Source: Flavobacterium psychrotrophum
Lineage (GTDB): Bacteria > Bacteroidota > Bacteroidia > Flavobacteriales > Flavobacteriaceae
NCBI RefSeq assembly: GCF_003403075.1
Contig: NZ_CP031557.1
Location: 248,001 to 312,000, forward strand
Direction of reading: 5' to 3'
Length of the DNA: 64,000 bases
Positions 52,801 through 61,037 of this stretch are shown here, in pieces. Every line of letters starts with the position of its first letter. Position 1 is the stretch's first letter. The notes beneath the pieces are model-generated. The model did not search any database and was not told where the DNA came from. It saw only the letters and a list, made by a program, of their open reading frames with translations. The position numbers and the translations under genes were made by a program.

Positions 52801-53864
52801 ATGGACAACTTATACCTCCCGATTTCCAGAAGAGGATATTCGAGCCTTTTTTCCGTATGCCTGCCGATGAACAAAGCACAGGGACAGGTATTGGCCTTTC
52901 GCTGGCACATTCGCTGGCTCTGTTGCACAATGGTATGCTGTATATTGATAGTAACGAAACACAGCTTAATGCCTTTGTGCTTAGTTTACCCATACACCAG
53001 AGTGAAGAATATAAATCGCTTAAGGCTTCGCCGGTTATAATAGAGAATATGACGGAAACCGGGAGTGAAACATTTAACAAGCAGGCACCACTTATACTTG
53101 TTGTAGAAGATAATAAAGAGCTGGCAGATTTTATTTTTTCTGAGCTATCAGAATGGTATAATGTGCTGGTGTCAAAGAATGGTGAGGAAGCGCTTAAAAT
53201 GATTGCAAAGCACGAAATAAAGCTTGTAATAAGTGATGTAATGATGCCGGTTAAAAACGGAATTGAATTATGTAAAGAGATAAAGAAGACAGAGAAAACC
53301 AGCCATATTCCGGTTATACTCTTAACAGCCAAGAGCGCATTAAGTGCAAAGATTGAGGGATTAGAATCGGGGGCAGATGCCTATATTACAAAACCTTTTT
53401 CTATTGATTACCTTTTGGTACAGATGGCTAATTTAATTGAAAACCGTAAAAATATACTGGGGCATTTCTCAAGCTCACCGCTGGCTCACTTAAAATCGCT
53501 GGCAAGTGCGGGTGTAGATAACACTTTTTTAAACAGGCTTGATAAGGTTATAGAAGATAATCTTAAAGACCAGGAGCTGAGTGTAGATAAAATAGCCGAT
53601 TATATGAACATGAGCCGCTCTACGCTTTACAGAAACATACGCGAGCTAAGTAATTTATCGCCCAATGAGCTGATTAATCTAAGCAGGCTCAAAAAGGCCG
53701 CACACCTTATTAAAACCACAAATATGAAAGTGTATGAGGTGGCCGAAACAGTAGGATACAAATCTCAGACAAGTTTTGGACGTAATTTTCAAAAGCATTT
53801 TGGAATGACACCTACTGAGTTTGAAAAGAGTGATCTTGCAGAACAAACGGAAAAAGCAAAATAG
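49899..53864 (+). CDS. Hybrid two-component system regulator (propeller sensor, histidine kinase, receiver, AraC)
   Basis: 1321 residues from the ATG at 49899, chosen because the signal peptide (MKYICIYAFFFLFTATLSGQ) starts there; the frame is open 14 codons further up. Periplasmic two-propeller sensor with Reg_prop repeats (GFMWFGTKDGLNRYDG, GVWIGTYFGGVNYY, NLWIGTEDAGLNKLN), a Y_Y_Y domain (WYKMEGLNDNWLALG...GDYVFKVKALN), one transmembrane helix (about 765-788), HisKA (NVAHEIRTPLTLI, His824), HATPase (GTGIGLSLAHSLALLH), receiver (ISDVMMPVKNG, Asp1113) and AraC-type DNA-binding domain (about 1217-1310; YEVAETVGYKSQTSFGRNFQKHFG). Such proteins bind a breakdown oligosaccharide and switch on the adjacent locus, here the divergent susCD operon. 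Confidence 0.93.
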   Translation: MKYICIYAFFFLFTATLSGQNYSFKHLQVEDKLSHNSVICMLQDSKGFMWFGTKDGLNRYDGYNFKVFQHIPEDSSSIGSNFIRCLYEFNDYLWVGTDTGLFKYDEKTESFSLIEATRNLPILDVESNNDGSLWFIAAGGLFKLTKNNDADARPEKYDQLYVNYITHNNKGEVYVASSDALYKYVPENNSFQKVDLDFNSGNSRVIITAIAVDGNNGVLIGTKSHGAFLYDLKKRNLSSLIPDGDKPLFVRHFLKKGNELWIGGESGLYVYNNNTHAYKSLKKNYGDPYSLSDNAVYCLVLDKEQGVWIGTYFGGVNYYPKPFTPVNRYFPKVGENSISGNAVREIKKDGYGNLWIGTEDAGLNKLNLKTGKFSSYSTGAGKGGLSHYNIHGLLARGNELWIGTFEHGLDIMDIPSGKIIKHYGQGRGGLKSDFIFYIYESKAHDIYVLTSSGIHKYLPETDSFKLMDGFPEMYHYTYLIEDHAGVLWAGTYWDGLYYYNPKTRKKGFYRFEQKNKSSISCNEINGIFEDSRSRLWVTTENGLNVLEANGKGFKRYTKADGFPSNVTYAMLEDKEHKLWISSSNGLVQFDPENKGIKVFSKSNGLLSDQFNYCSAFQDADGEMYFGSVKGLISLNPAAFTRNNFNPPLYITDIFINNKDVPVGKEDSPLQKSIIFSDAIVLDNHQSTFKLEFASLSFTSTEKTEYWYKMEGLNDNWLALGKNHEVNFTELPAGDYVFKVKALNNSGVWSKEYGVLAVTVLPPFYAGKIAYALYFIILVIMGYFSLRYYHRYTRGKNNLRIRQLENDMEREIYQAKIEFFTNVAHEIRTPLTLIKSPLEKLLRQKYKSPEIPKNLGIMEKNTSRLLNLVNELLDFRKAEMKHIKLSFVEVNVSEVIAETHERFSQMIQDKDLSFEMNMPVEDVYAFADEEALRKVLSNLFGNAIKYSRNIVSVLLIADADSFEVIVKNDGQLIPPDFQKRIFEPFFRMPADEQSTGTGIGLSLAHSLALLHNGMLYIDSNETQLNAFVLSLPIHQSEEYKSLKASPVIIENMTETGSETFNKQAPLILVVEDNKELADFIFSELSEWYNVLVSKNGEEALKMIAKHEIKLVISDVMMPVKNGIELCKEIKKTEKTSHIPVILLTAKSALSAKIEGLESGADAYITKPFSIDYLLVQMANLIENRKNILGHFSSSPLAHLKSLASAGVDNTFLNRLDKVIEDNLKDQELSVDKIADYMNMSRSTLYRNIRELSNLSPNELINLSRLKKAAHLIKTTNMKVYEVAETVGYKSQTSFGRNFQKHFGMTPTEFEKSDLAEQTEKAK

Positions 53865-53899
53865 GGTAAAGGTGGTTAGAGCCGCTTTTACCCTATTTA
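53860..53899. terminator. Convergent terminator between hybrid regulator and murF
   Basis: AATAGGGTAAA pairs with TTTTACCCTATT, with an inner short GGTGG/CCGC pairing. It starts within the last codons of the regulator gene and ends 8 bp before the murF stop. Confidence 0.6.
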
Positions 53900-53906
53900 A
53901 GGTAAT

Positions 53907-55190
53907 TTATATCAGGTCTAAAACCCTTTCAAGCGCCATACCCCGGCTGCCTTTAATAAGTATGGTACTATGTGTAAATATTTTGCCGGCCAGCATTTCT
54001 TTAAGAAGGTCAAAACTCTGTGCAAAATAGAAATTAGATTGTGCGGTGCGGTTAGCATAAAAGTCGTTGCCTACAAAATATACGGTAATATCATGTTCAT
54101 TTTCCAGCAGGCTTACCACTTTTTTATGTTCGTCATGGCTTTCAGGGCCCAGCTCAAACATATCTCCTAAAAAGGCTGTTTTGTTTTCGCCGTCAAGCTG
54201 TACAAAGTTTGCTATAGCCGCTGCCATACTGCTTGGGTTTGCATTATATGCGTCAAGTATTATATGGTTACCATTTTTTTCTATCATCTGCGATCGGTTA
54301 TTAACCGGTACATATCGTTCTATGGCTTCTTTAATCAGCTCATCCGGTACCTGAAAATAATTACCAATAGCTATTGCCGCACTTATGTTTGCGGCATTAT
54401 ATATGCCTATAAGATTAGACTGTATGTGCAGATCTTTGTAATAAAGGCTTACCATCGGATCTGCTTCTATATCACTAACCGTAACATTACTGTTGTGCTT
54501 ATGTGCCGAAAATGTAAAGCATGCTATATCCTTTGTCTTTTCGCTCTGTATTGCATCATCCCGGTTTACAAAAGCCATCTTGGTATGCTGTTCGAGGTAA
54601 GCATACAGTTCGCTTTTACCTTTTATTACACCTTCATAACCCCCAAAACCTTCAAGATGCGCCTTACCGAAATTTGTAATGTAGCCAAAGTTTGGTAGTG
54701 CCAATTCACACAAAAACTCAATTTCTTTTTGGTGGTTGGCTCCCATTTCTACAATACCAATCTCAGTATCTTTTGTAAACGAAAGCAGTGTAAGCGGAAC
54801 GCCTATATGGTTGTTAAGGTTGCCTATGGTGGCAGTAACACTGTACTTTTTGCTTAGCACTACATTAATAAGCTCTTTAGTAGTAGTTTTTCCGTTGCTG
54901 CCGGTAAGTGCTACAACGGGCAGGCCTAATTGCTCTCTATGATGCCTTGCAAGTTGTTGCAGTGCTTCAAGGCTGTTTGTTGTTAGCAGGGTAGTAGTAC
55001 CGTTATCAAATGCGGGATTGTCTATAACTACATATTTGGCACCTTTTTCCAGTGCCTGGGATGCAAAGTTGTTGGCGTCGAAATTATCGCCTTTAAGGGC
55101 AAAAAACAGGCATCCGGGAGTTATCTTACGGGTGTCGGTACTTATGCCGGAACATTCTAAAAAGTAAGAATACAGTTTTGATATTTGCAT
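53907..55190 (-). CDS. murF: UDP-N-acetylmuramoyl-tripeptide--D-alanyl-D-alanine ligase
   Basis: 427 residues, normal length. It adds D-Ala-D-Ala to UDP-MurNAc-tripeptide in the cytoplasm, the last soluble step of peptidoglycan precursor synthesis. The three Mur ligase domains are visible: an N-terminal uridine-binding domain (STDTRKITPGCLFFALKG), a central ATPase (VALTGSNGKTTTKELI, TIGNLNNHIGVPLTLL, GIVEMGANHQKEIEFL, NFGKAHLEGFGG) and a C-terminal domain (NNRSQMIEKNGNHIILDAYNANPSSM, FLGDMFELG, ILIKGSRGMALERVL). It lies directly downstream of gldJ on the same strand, the order known in Flavobacterium, but a hairpin separates the two. Confidence 0.96.
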   Translation of the reverse strand: MQISKLYSYFLECSGISTDTRKITPGCLFFALKGDNFDANNFASQALEKGAKYVVIDNPAFDNGTTTLLTTNSLEALQQLARHHREQLGLPVVALTGSNGKTTTKELINVVLSKKYSVTATIGNLNNHIGVPLTLLSFTKDTEIGIVEMGANHQKEIEFLCELALPNFGYITNFGKAHLEGFGGYEGVIKGKSELYAYLEQHTKMAFVNRDDAIQSEKTKDIACFTFSAHKHNSNVTVSDIEADPMVSLYYKDLHIQSNLIGIYNAANISAAIAIGNYFQVPDELIKEAIERYVPVNNRSQMIEKNGNHIILDAYNANPSSMAAAIANFVQLDGENKTAFLGDMFELGPESHDEHKKVVSLLENEHDITVYFVGNDFYANRTAQSNFYFAQSFDLLKEMLAGKIFTHSTILIKGSRGMALERVLDLI

Positions 55191-55200
55191 AGGGTATATA

Positions 55201-55235
55201 AAAAAAATAATGCCCTAAAATTAGGGCATTATTTT
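55201..55235 (-). terminator. Hairpin between gldJ and murF
   Basis: AAAATAATGCCCTAA pairs with TTAGGGCATTATTTT with an AA loop. Read leftward it is followed by a T-run, so it should end gldJ transcripts. Its edge is only 10 bp from the murF start, leaving no space for a separate murF promoter downstream of it; it may be a partial terminator or attenuator. Confidence 0.7.
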
Positions 55236-55256
55236 CTAAATTTATGTTTTACAGAA

Positions 55257-56936
55257 TTAGTTTCTGGCAGTTTTTTTGCTGCTTTTTGGTCCTACTTTAG
55301 ACATAGCACATCTAAATCCGATGTAGTCTGTAGCCATATCCTGCGGATAGTACCTTCTTTGTGCAGGGTCTAACCAGTAAGCCCTGTCTCTCCAAGAACC
55401 ACCTTTAAACACACGAACGTCGTCGTTAATAAGTGTAGTTCTTCTTTTAGTATCTACTTTTTTGATTAGGCTTTCACCTGCACTGTCAGCAGAAACTTTG
55501 TTTTGAGGAGCGTTGTACATCTTTTCAGTAAACTTGTTTTCAGGAGTAGCTCCATCTTCTGCGCCAAACGAGTAGTAGTCGCGGATAGATTGCTTATCAC
55601 CATCTTTGTAGTTCCTGTTATCGCCTCTTGTATAGTTTTGCCTTAGGTAAGCATCGTCTTCAGTTATAGGCTCCTGAGCTATTTGTCCAGGAAGGTTTCT
55701 GTACTGGATACGACCGTTAGCAAGGGTGTCATACTGTATAGTTTCAGTTGTTACAACTTCAGCTCTTCCGTCTTCACCAATTTTGTTTTTCATGTAAACG
55801 TTACCCCTGTAGTAGTTAAAGTCATTTGCTTCATCATCTACTATAGGACGGTAAACGTCGGCTACCCATTCAGCTACGTTACCAGCCATATCATAAAGGC
55901 CAAAGTCGTTTGGTGGGTAAGATTTTACAGGAGCAGTAATGTCAGCATTGTCATCACTCCATCCTGCAATTCCGCCGTAGTCACCTTTATTTTGTTTAAA
56001 GTTGGCAAGCTGGTCACCTTTTTTAACTCTTTTACCATTACGGGTGTACATACCTTTCCAAGGATATTTTTTGTTACCACGGTACAGGTTGTACTCACGG
56101 TTACCTACAAGTGCTATAGCAGCATATTCCCACTCAGCTTCGGTAGGAAGCCTGTATTCAGGAAGTATAAGTCCTGAAGTTCTTTGAGCATATACGTTTT
56201 TAGCCTCTTCTTTACCAGCAAGTTTGTTGCGTGGCCCTTTTAGTGCAATTTCCTCGTTACCACCGTAGCTTTTGCTAGGGCTTTCAAGGTAAGCTTCTGT
56301 ACTAAAGGTGTTTTCTGCAGTAACATCTTTTATTTTAGCGTCTTTTTTAATGTAGCCTTCTTTTTCAAGCACGCCTTCATTAACACGGTCAGTTCTCCAT
56401 TTGCTAAACTCAACAGCCTGAATCCAGCTAACACCTACTACCGGATACTCGCTATAAGCAGGGTGTCTAAGGTAGTTATTAGTCATGGTTTCATTATATC
56501 CAAGGGCACTTCTCCATACAAGGGTATCAGGTAGTGCACCTACATAAATGTTTTTGTAATTTTCTTCTGTAGGAGGAAAAATAGTTTTAAGCCAGTCAAG
56601 GTATTCCATGTACATAACATTGGTAACCTCAGTTTCATCCATAAAGAAAGATTGTACGTGCTGCTGCGTTGGAGCATTGTTCCAATCGTGCATTACATCG
56701 TCCTGAACCCTACCCATGGTAAAAGTTCCTCCTTCTACCTCTACAAGCCCGGGCGCAGCTTCCTGCTTCTTGTACTTAGAATTGTGCTGGAAACCACCCT
56801 TCTTGTCATTAATTTTCCATCCCGTAGCGCTCGAGGTGTTACCTCCGCCTGAGCTCTTCTTGCTGCAGCTGGTAAAACCCAATGTTACTGCCAGCGCTAG
56901 TAACATGTTTAAAGCCGTGATTTTGTTAACTTTCAT
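55257..56936 (-). CDS. gldJ: Gliding motility lipoprotein GldJ
   Basis: 559 residues, close to the family's usual size. The frame extends 16 codons upstream, but ATG 56936 (MKVNKITALNMLLALAVTLG) begins a lipoprotein signal with the lipobox GFTSC followed by SKKSSGGG. The body is a formylglycine-generating-enzyme/sulfatase-modifying fold (VEVEGGTFTMG, MDETEVTNVMYMEYLDWL, YPVVGVSWIQAVEFSKWR, LPTEAEWEYAAI, GLYDMAGNVAEWVADVY, RVFKGGSWRDRAYWLDP, IGFRCAMSKVG). GldJ is needed for gliding and stabilises the T9SS motor component GldK in Flavobacterium; it forms helical bands in the outer membrane. The catalytic Cys pair of true formylglycine enzymes is not evident, so the role is structural. Confidence 0.95.
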   Translation of the reverse strand: MKVNKITALNMLLALAVTLGFTSCSKKSSGGGNTSSATGWKINDKKGGFQHNSKYKKQEAAPGLVEVEGGTFTMGRVQDDVMHDWNNAPTQQHVQSFFMDETEVTNVMYMEYLDWLKTIFPPTEENYKNIYVGALPDTLVWRSALGYNETMTNNYLRHPAYSEYPVVGVSWIQAVEFSKWRTDRVNEGVLEKEGYIKKDAKIKDVTAENTFSTEAYLESPSKSYGGNEEIALKGPRNKLAGKEEAKNVYAQRTSGLILPEYRLPTEAEWEYAAIALVGNREYNLYRGNKKYPWKGMYTRNGKRVKKGDQLANFKQNKGDYGGIAGWSDDNADITAPVKSYPPNDFGLYDMAGNVAEWVADVYRPIVDDEANDFNYYRGNVYMKNKIGEDGRAEVVTTETIQYDTLANGRIQYRNLPGQIAQEPITEDDAYLRQNYTRGDNRNYKDGDKQSIRDYYSFGAEDGATPENKFTEKMYNAPQNKVSADSAGESLIKKVDTKRRTTLINDDVRVFKGGSWRDRAYWLDPAQRRYYPQDMATDYIGFRCAMSKVGPKSSKKTARN

Positions 56937-56964
56937 CTTTCTGTAGGTAAATAAATTTCGTGGC

Positions 56965-56994
56965 GCAATATAATAATTAACCATTAAACTGCAA
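56965..56994 (-). promoter_or_regulatory. Candidate gldJ promoter
   Basis: On the minus strand a TTG (56994-56992) is followed after 19 bp by TATATTGC (56972-56965), a loose match to the -33/-7 pattern, about 28 bp before the gldJ start. Confidence 0.35.
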
Positions 56995-57140
56995 CACTGT
57001 TTTAATATTTTTGCTAAAAATCTAAAATTATGTTAAATGTACATTTTAATAACGCTCCTTTTGAAGTAATATTGCAAAAGGAATTATTAAATATTTTTTT
57101 TTACCTGTAATATAACGCTTTTTTTAGCGTTTTCCAATTG

Positions 57141-60100
57141 ATGAAAAAGAGCTTTTTTTATATACTAATTTTGTTTTCAGCGCTTTTACATGCTCAACAG
57201 CGTGAAGATGTCATCTTAAACTGGACCGAAATAGCCAGTACAACAGTGGGAGACTATACTGTTAGCATACCTCATTTTGATGCGTCTTATATGGATTTTA
57301 ACGCATCTGCGGGTGTGCTTTTATTTCGTTACGGTATTGCTGTGGGTGGTAAGCTTGATGATAGTTCTTTGCGTATTACTAATTTAGTGTATGAAGATGT
57401 AAGTGCGGTGCAGCTTGGTGGTCTTAATCGGGCCAATATGCCGTCTGTCATTAATGCGGTGCTTAGCTCTGTAAATGCAAGGGGGCAATGGTCTGCCAGG
57501 TTAAGCCTTAATCCTATTATTAAGAGTGGTTCGGGTTATAAGCGTGTAAAGTCATTTAGCTTTACTTATGATAATGACCGCAATGCACAACGTAGTACTT
57601 CCGCTGCTAACATTATATCTAATTCGGTGCTTAATTCCGGTGGGTGGCACCGTTTTTATGTAGAAAAGTCGGGTGTCTATAAAATTACACGCGCTTTTTT
57701 AAGTAGCCTTGGTTTTGATACCAATACAGATCCGCGTACTATAAAAATTTACGGCAATGGTGGCCGTATGCTTCCAATGTCAAACAGTACGTATTATCCT
57801 ATGGATCTGGCTGAAAATGCCGTTCGGTTTGTAGGTGAGGAAGATGGTGTGTTTGATAGTAATGATTACATCCTTTTTTATGCCGAAGGGGTTGATAACT
57901 GGAATGCGGAAAGCCGTACAAATAATAATCTTTTTTCAGACCGCTCGTATTACTACGTTACAGCGGGTGCATCACCGGGTAAGCGTGTCCAGGCGCTGGT
58001 GCAGCCTACGGCGTCTCCTGTAATTACAACAGGTGTTTTTGATGACTACCTATACCATGAAAAAGATCTTGTAAACATTGCAAGGCTTGGTCGTAAATGG
58101 CATGGCGAAGCGTTTAATGTAGAGAACGAACAAACTTTTGAATTTTCTGTACCCGATATTGTAACAACAGAGCCGGTAACCCTGGCGGTAAGTGCTGCTG
58201 CTAATTCTGTAAGTTCGTCTACTATGGCGGTTGAAGCAAATGGTGCAGCTGCGGGTACGATAAGTTTTATAGGTACACCAAGTAGTCTTGTTCTTGCAAT
58301 AGATGGTTATTATTCGGGCACATTTGTATCTGCGGGTAGTACTATAAAAATTAAGCTTACCTATAATAATAATGGTGTGCCTTCTGCCGGTGCGTGGCTC
58401 GATTATATAACCCTGCAGGCAAAACGTACACTTAAGGGCGGTATAAAGCAATATAGATTTAAGCTTAATGCAGCACAGTCAGCTCTTGGGCCGATAAAAT
58501 ATGATTTCACATCGGCGGCTTCTATTAGTGAGGTTTGGGATGTTACTGATATTTATAATGCCACGACAATGGCTAATACTACGGGTGCTTCGTTTTCTTT
58601 TACGGGCAGTGGGGGCGAGGTGCGGCAATATGTTGCAGTAGTACCGTCAGATTACTATATGCCGCTTCGCGATGCTAAACCCCGGGTGGCTAACCAAAAC
58701 CTTAAAGGGACAATATTTAAAAATGCTCAGGGGCAATTTCAGGATATTGACTACCTTATTATAACACCACAGTTTTTAAATGCCAGTGCTGAGAGCCTGG
58801 CAGCCATCCATCGTAACCGCGAAGGGCTGAATGTAAAAGTGGTAAACCTCGAAAGTATCTATGAAGAGTTTTCGTCTGGTAAGCAGGATATAGGAGCGAT
58901 ACGCAATTTTGTAAAGTATGTTTATAACAATGCGTCTTCTGTAGATAAGCGGGTTAAATACCTTAACCTTTTTGGAGATGCGTCTTTTGATTATAAAAAC
59001 CGTATTCCCCGAAATACAAATATAGTGCCTACAGTGCACGGTATAAATCTGTCTAACACGGGAGAGGGTAATTATAGCCTTACAAATACCTTTGTTACAG
59101 ACGATTTTTATGGTGCAATGGATGATAATGAGGGGTTGATGACGAGTGCTTCAGACTATGGACTTGATATAGCTGTGGGGCGTATGCTGGTAACGACCGT
59201 TGCAGATGCCGGGCAAATGATAAATAAGGTGGTAGAATATCTTAGTGAAGAGTCGTATGGCCGCTGGCGTAATGAATATGTTATGCTTGCTGATGATGTT
59301 GATGTGAGGGGGACTGATGTTTTTATAGACTCTCTGGAAGGCATTGCAGGATCAATTGCGCAGTATAAAAATTTTATCAATATGCGCAAAGTGTACATGG
59401 ATGCCTATGTGCAGCAGGCGTCATCGGGTGGGCAGCGCTACCCGGATGCTAAAGAAGAACTTTTGCGTTATATAAACTATGGAGCGCTTGTTGTAAACTA
59501 TTTGGGACATGGTAGCGAACTTGGTATGGCTTCAGAACGTATTTTTGGAGCAACAGATGCTCAGGGTCTTACTAACCAATATAAATATCCTTTGTTTATA
59601 ACCACTACCTGCGAGCTTACTAAATTTGATAATCCATATTTGGAGTCAACTGGAGAGCTTATATATAAAAACCCTGTAGGTGGTGCAATTGCTATGATAA
59701 CCACAACCCGTGCTATATTTATAAATGAAGCGAAAGAACTTAATAAATTGCTTTCCGGGTATCTTTATTCATATACGCCAACTAATACATATGATTACCC
59801 CAGTATGGCAGAGGCTTTTAGAAGGACAAAAGCTTCTGTAAATGGCCCCAGCCAGTTTAAAACCTGTTCATCTTTCATTGGCGATCCTGCGCTGCATCTT
59901 GCTGTGCCAAAGATTAATATCGTACTTACAAAAATTAATGATGTACCTGTGGCAGAGTCTACAGAAACACTAAAATCGTTGTCTTATGTAAAGCTGTCAG
60001 GACAGGTTACTAACGAGGCCGGTGTTGTTCTTAGTGGTTACAATGGCGAGGTTCAGGCTACCGTTTTTGATAAGCCTACGGCGCGTACCACGCTAAATAA

Positions 60101-60995
60101 TGATAATCAAGATATAAAGAGACCGTTTACTACACTCGGCGAAGCCATTTTTAGGGGAAATGCTACAGTAACTAATGGCCAATTTGATTTTGGCTTTGTA
60201 GTGCCGCGAGACATTCGCGTGCCGGTGGGTAACGGGCGCGTAAGTTTTTATTCTAAAAAGAATGGCGTTCTCGAAGATCAGACGGGGGTAGATGTTGCTA
60301 TCCGGGTAGGTGGTGTTAATCCTAATGCAGAGGCAGATACGACCCCGCCCACAGTTACGCTGTACATGAACGATGAATCGTTTGTTTCGGGCGGTATTAC
60401 AAATGATGCCCCTATATTGTTGGCATATCTTGCAGATGCGCACGGTATCAACACATCAAGTGGTATAGGCCATGATATCATAGGGATACTTGATGGTAAT
60501 GAAACAAGTCCATTCCTTATGAACGATTATTATGAAGCCGATGCTAACGATCATACACGTGGCAAGGTGCATTATCCATTTGTAAACCTTTCTAAAGGTA
60601 TTCATACCCTTACTTTTAAAGCATGGGATGTGTATAACAACCTTGTTACCACAGAAATTCAATTTGTAGTAACCGGTAGCGATGAATTGCAGTTAGAGAA
60701 GGTGCTTAATTATCCTAACCCGTTTGTTAGTTATACAGAGTTTTGGTTCAATCATAACCGTCCTTTTGAGCCGCTGGATGTTCAGGTGCAGATATTTACT
60801 GTAACAGGTAAGATAGTGCGTACCCTTAATCAGCAGGTAACTACAGATGGCTTTTTGAGTCGCGATGTTAAATGGGATGGCCGCGACGATTTTGGCGATA
60901 AAATAGGTAAGGGTGTGTATATTTACAAGCTTACCGTACGTTCTTCATCCACAAATAAAAAGGCAGAAAAGTTTGAAAAACTTGTATTGCTGTAA
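57141..60995 (+). CDS. porU: T9SS sortase-like C-terminal signal peptidase PorU
   Basis: 1284 residues from ATG 57141 (MKKSFFYILILFSALLHAQ). PorU removes type A sorting domains at the cell surface and links cargo to A-LPS. The gingipain (C25) peptidase domain is in the middle of the protein (about 540-930), with LNLFGDASFDY, VVNYLGHGSELGM (catalytic His790) and ITTTCELTKFDNPY (catalytic Cys824). The C-terminus itself looks like a sorting-type domain (NYPNPFVSYTEFWFNHN, GKGVYIYKLTV). It precedes porV by 42 bp, the arrangement found in Flavobacterium johnsoniae. A short AACGCT/AGCGTT hairpin with a T-rich loop (57114-57131) lies in the leader just before the start. Confidence 0.95.
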   Translation: MKKSFFYILILFSALLHAQQREDVILNWTEIASTTVGDYTVSIPHFDASYMDFNASAGVLLFRYGIAVGGKLDDSSLRITNLVYEDVSAVQLGGLNRANMPSVINAVLSSVNARGQWSARLSLNPIIKSGSGYKRVKSFSFTYDNDRNAQRSTSAANIISNSVLNSGGWHRFYVEKSGVYKITRAFLSSLGFDTNTDPRTIKIYGNGGRMLPMSNSTYYPMDLAENAVRFVGEEDGVFDSNDYILFYAEGVDNWNAESRTNNNLFSDRSYYYVTAGASPGKRVQALVQPTASPVITTGVFDDYLYHEKDLVNIARLGRKWHGEAFNVENEQTFEFSVPDIVTTEPVTLAVSAAANSVSSSTMAVEANGAAAGTISFIGTPSSLVLAIDGYYSGTFVSAGSTIKIKLTYNNNGVPSAGAWLDYITLQAKRTLKGGIKQYRFKLNAAQSALGPIKYDFTSAASISEVWDVTDIYNATTMANTTGASFSFTGSGGEVRQYVAVVPSDYYMPLRDAKPRVANQNLKGTIFKNAQGQFQDIDYLIITPQFLNASAESLAAIHRNREGLNVKVVNLESIYEEFSSGKQDIGAIRNFVKYVYNNASSVDKRVKYLNLFGDASFDYKNRIPRNTNIVPTVHGINLSNTGEGNYSLTNTFVTDDFYGAMDDNEGLMTSASDYGLDIAVGRMLVTTVADAGQMINKVVEYLSEESYGRWRNEYVMLADDVDVRGTDVFIDSLEGIAGSIAQYKNFINMRKVYMDAYVQQASSGGQRYPDAKEELLRYINYGALVVNYLGHGSELGMASERIFGATDAQGLTNQYKYPLFITTTCELTKFDNPYLESTGELIYKNPVGGAIAMITTTRAIFINEAKELNKLLSGYLYSYTPTNTYDYPSMAEAFRRTKASVNGPSQFKTCSSFIGDPALHLAVPKINIVLTKINDVPVAESTETLKSLSYVKLSGQVTNEAGVVLSGYNGEVQATVFDKPTARTTLNNDNQDIKRPFTTLGEAIFRGNATVTNGQFDFGFVVPRDIRVPVGNGRVSFYSKKNGVLEDQTGVDVAIRVGGVNPNAEADTTPPTVTLYMNDESFVSGGITNDAPILLAYLADAHGINTSSGIGHDIIGILDGNETSPFLMNDYYEADANDHTRGKVHYPFVNLSKGIHTLTFKAWDVYNNLVTTEIQFVVTGSDELQLEKVLNYPNPFVSYTEFWFNHNRPFEPLDVQVQIFTVTGKIVRTLNQQVTTDGFLSRDVKWDGRDDFGDKIGKGVYIYKLTVRSSSTNKKAEKFEKLVLL

Positions 60996-61010
60996 AAAAT
61001 AGTATATTTG
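60982..61010 (+). promoter_or_regulatory. porV promoter
   Basis: TTG at 60982-60984, an 18-bp spacer and TATATTTG at 61003-61010, an exact -7 consensus. It lies across the porU stop and 27 bp before the porV ATG, so porV can be expressed independently of porU. Confidence 0.55.
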
Positions 61011-61037
61011 TCTCCCTTAAATTCATACAACCACATA

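Noticed and set aside
52262..53332. 356-codon minus-strand frame opposite the kinase/receiver part of the hybrid regulator
   Set aside because: Ser/Leu-rich antisense shadow of an unmistakable gene.
57114..57131. Riboswitch or terminator in the porU leader
   Set aside because: Only a 6-bp stem with a T-rich loop and no T-tract beyond; too small to call.
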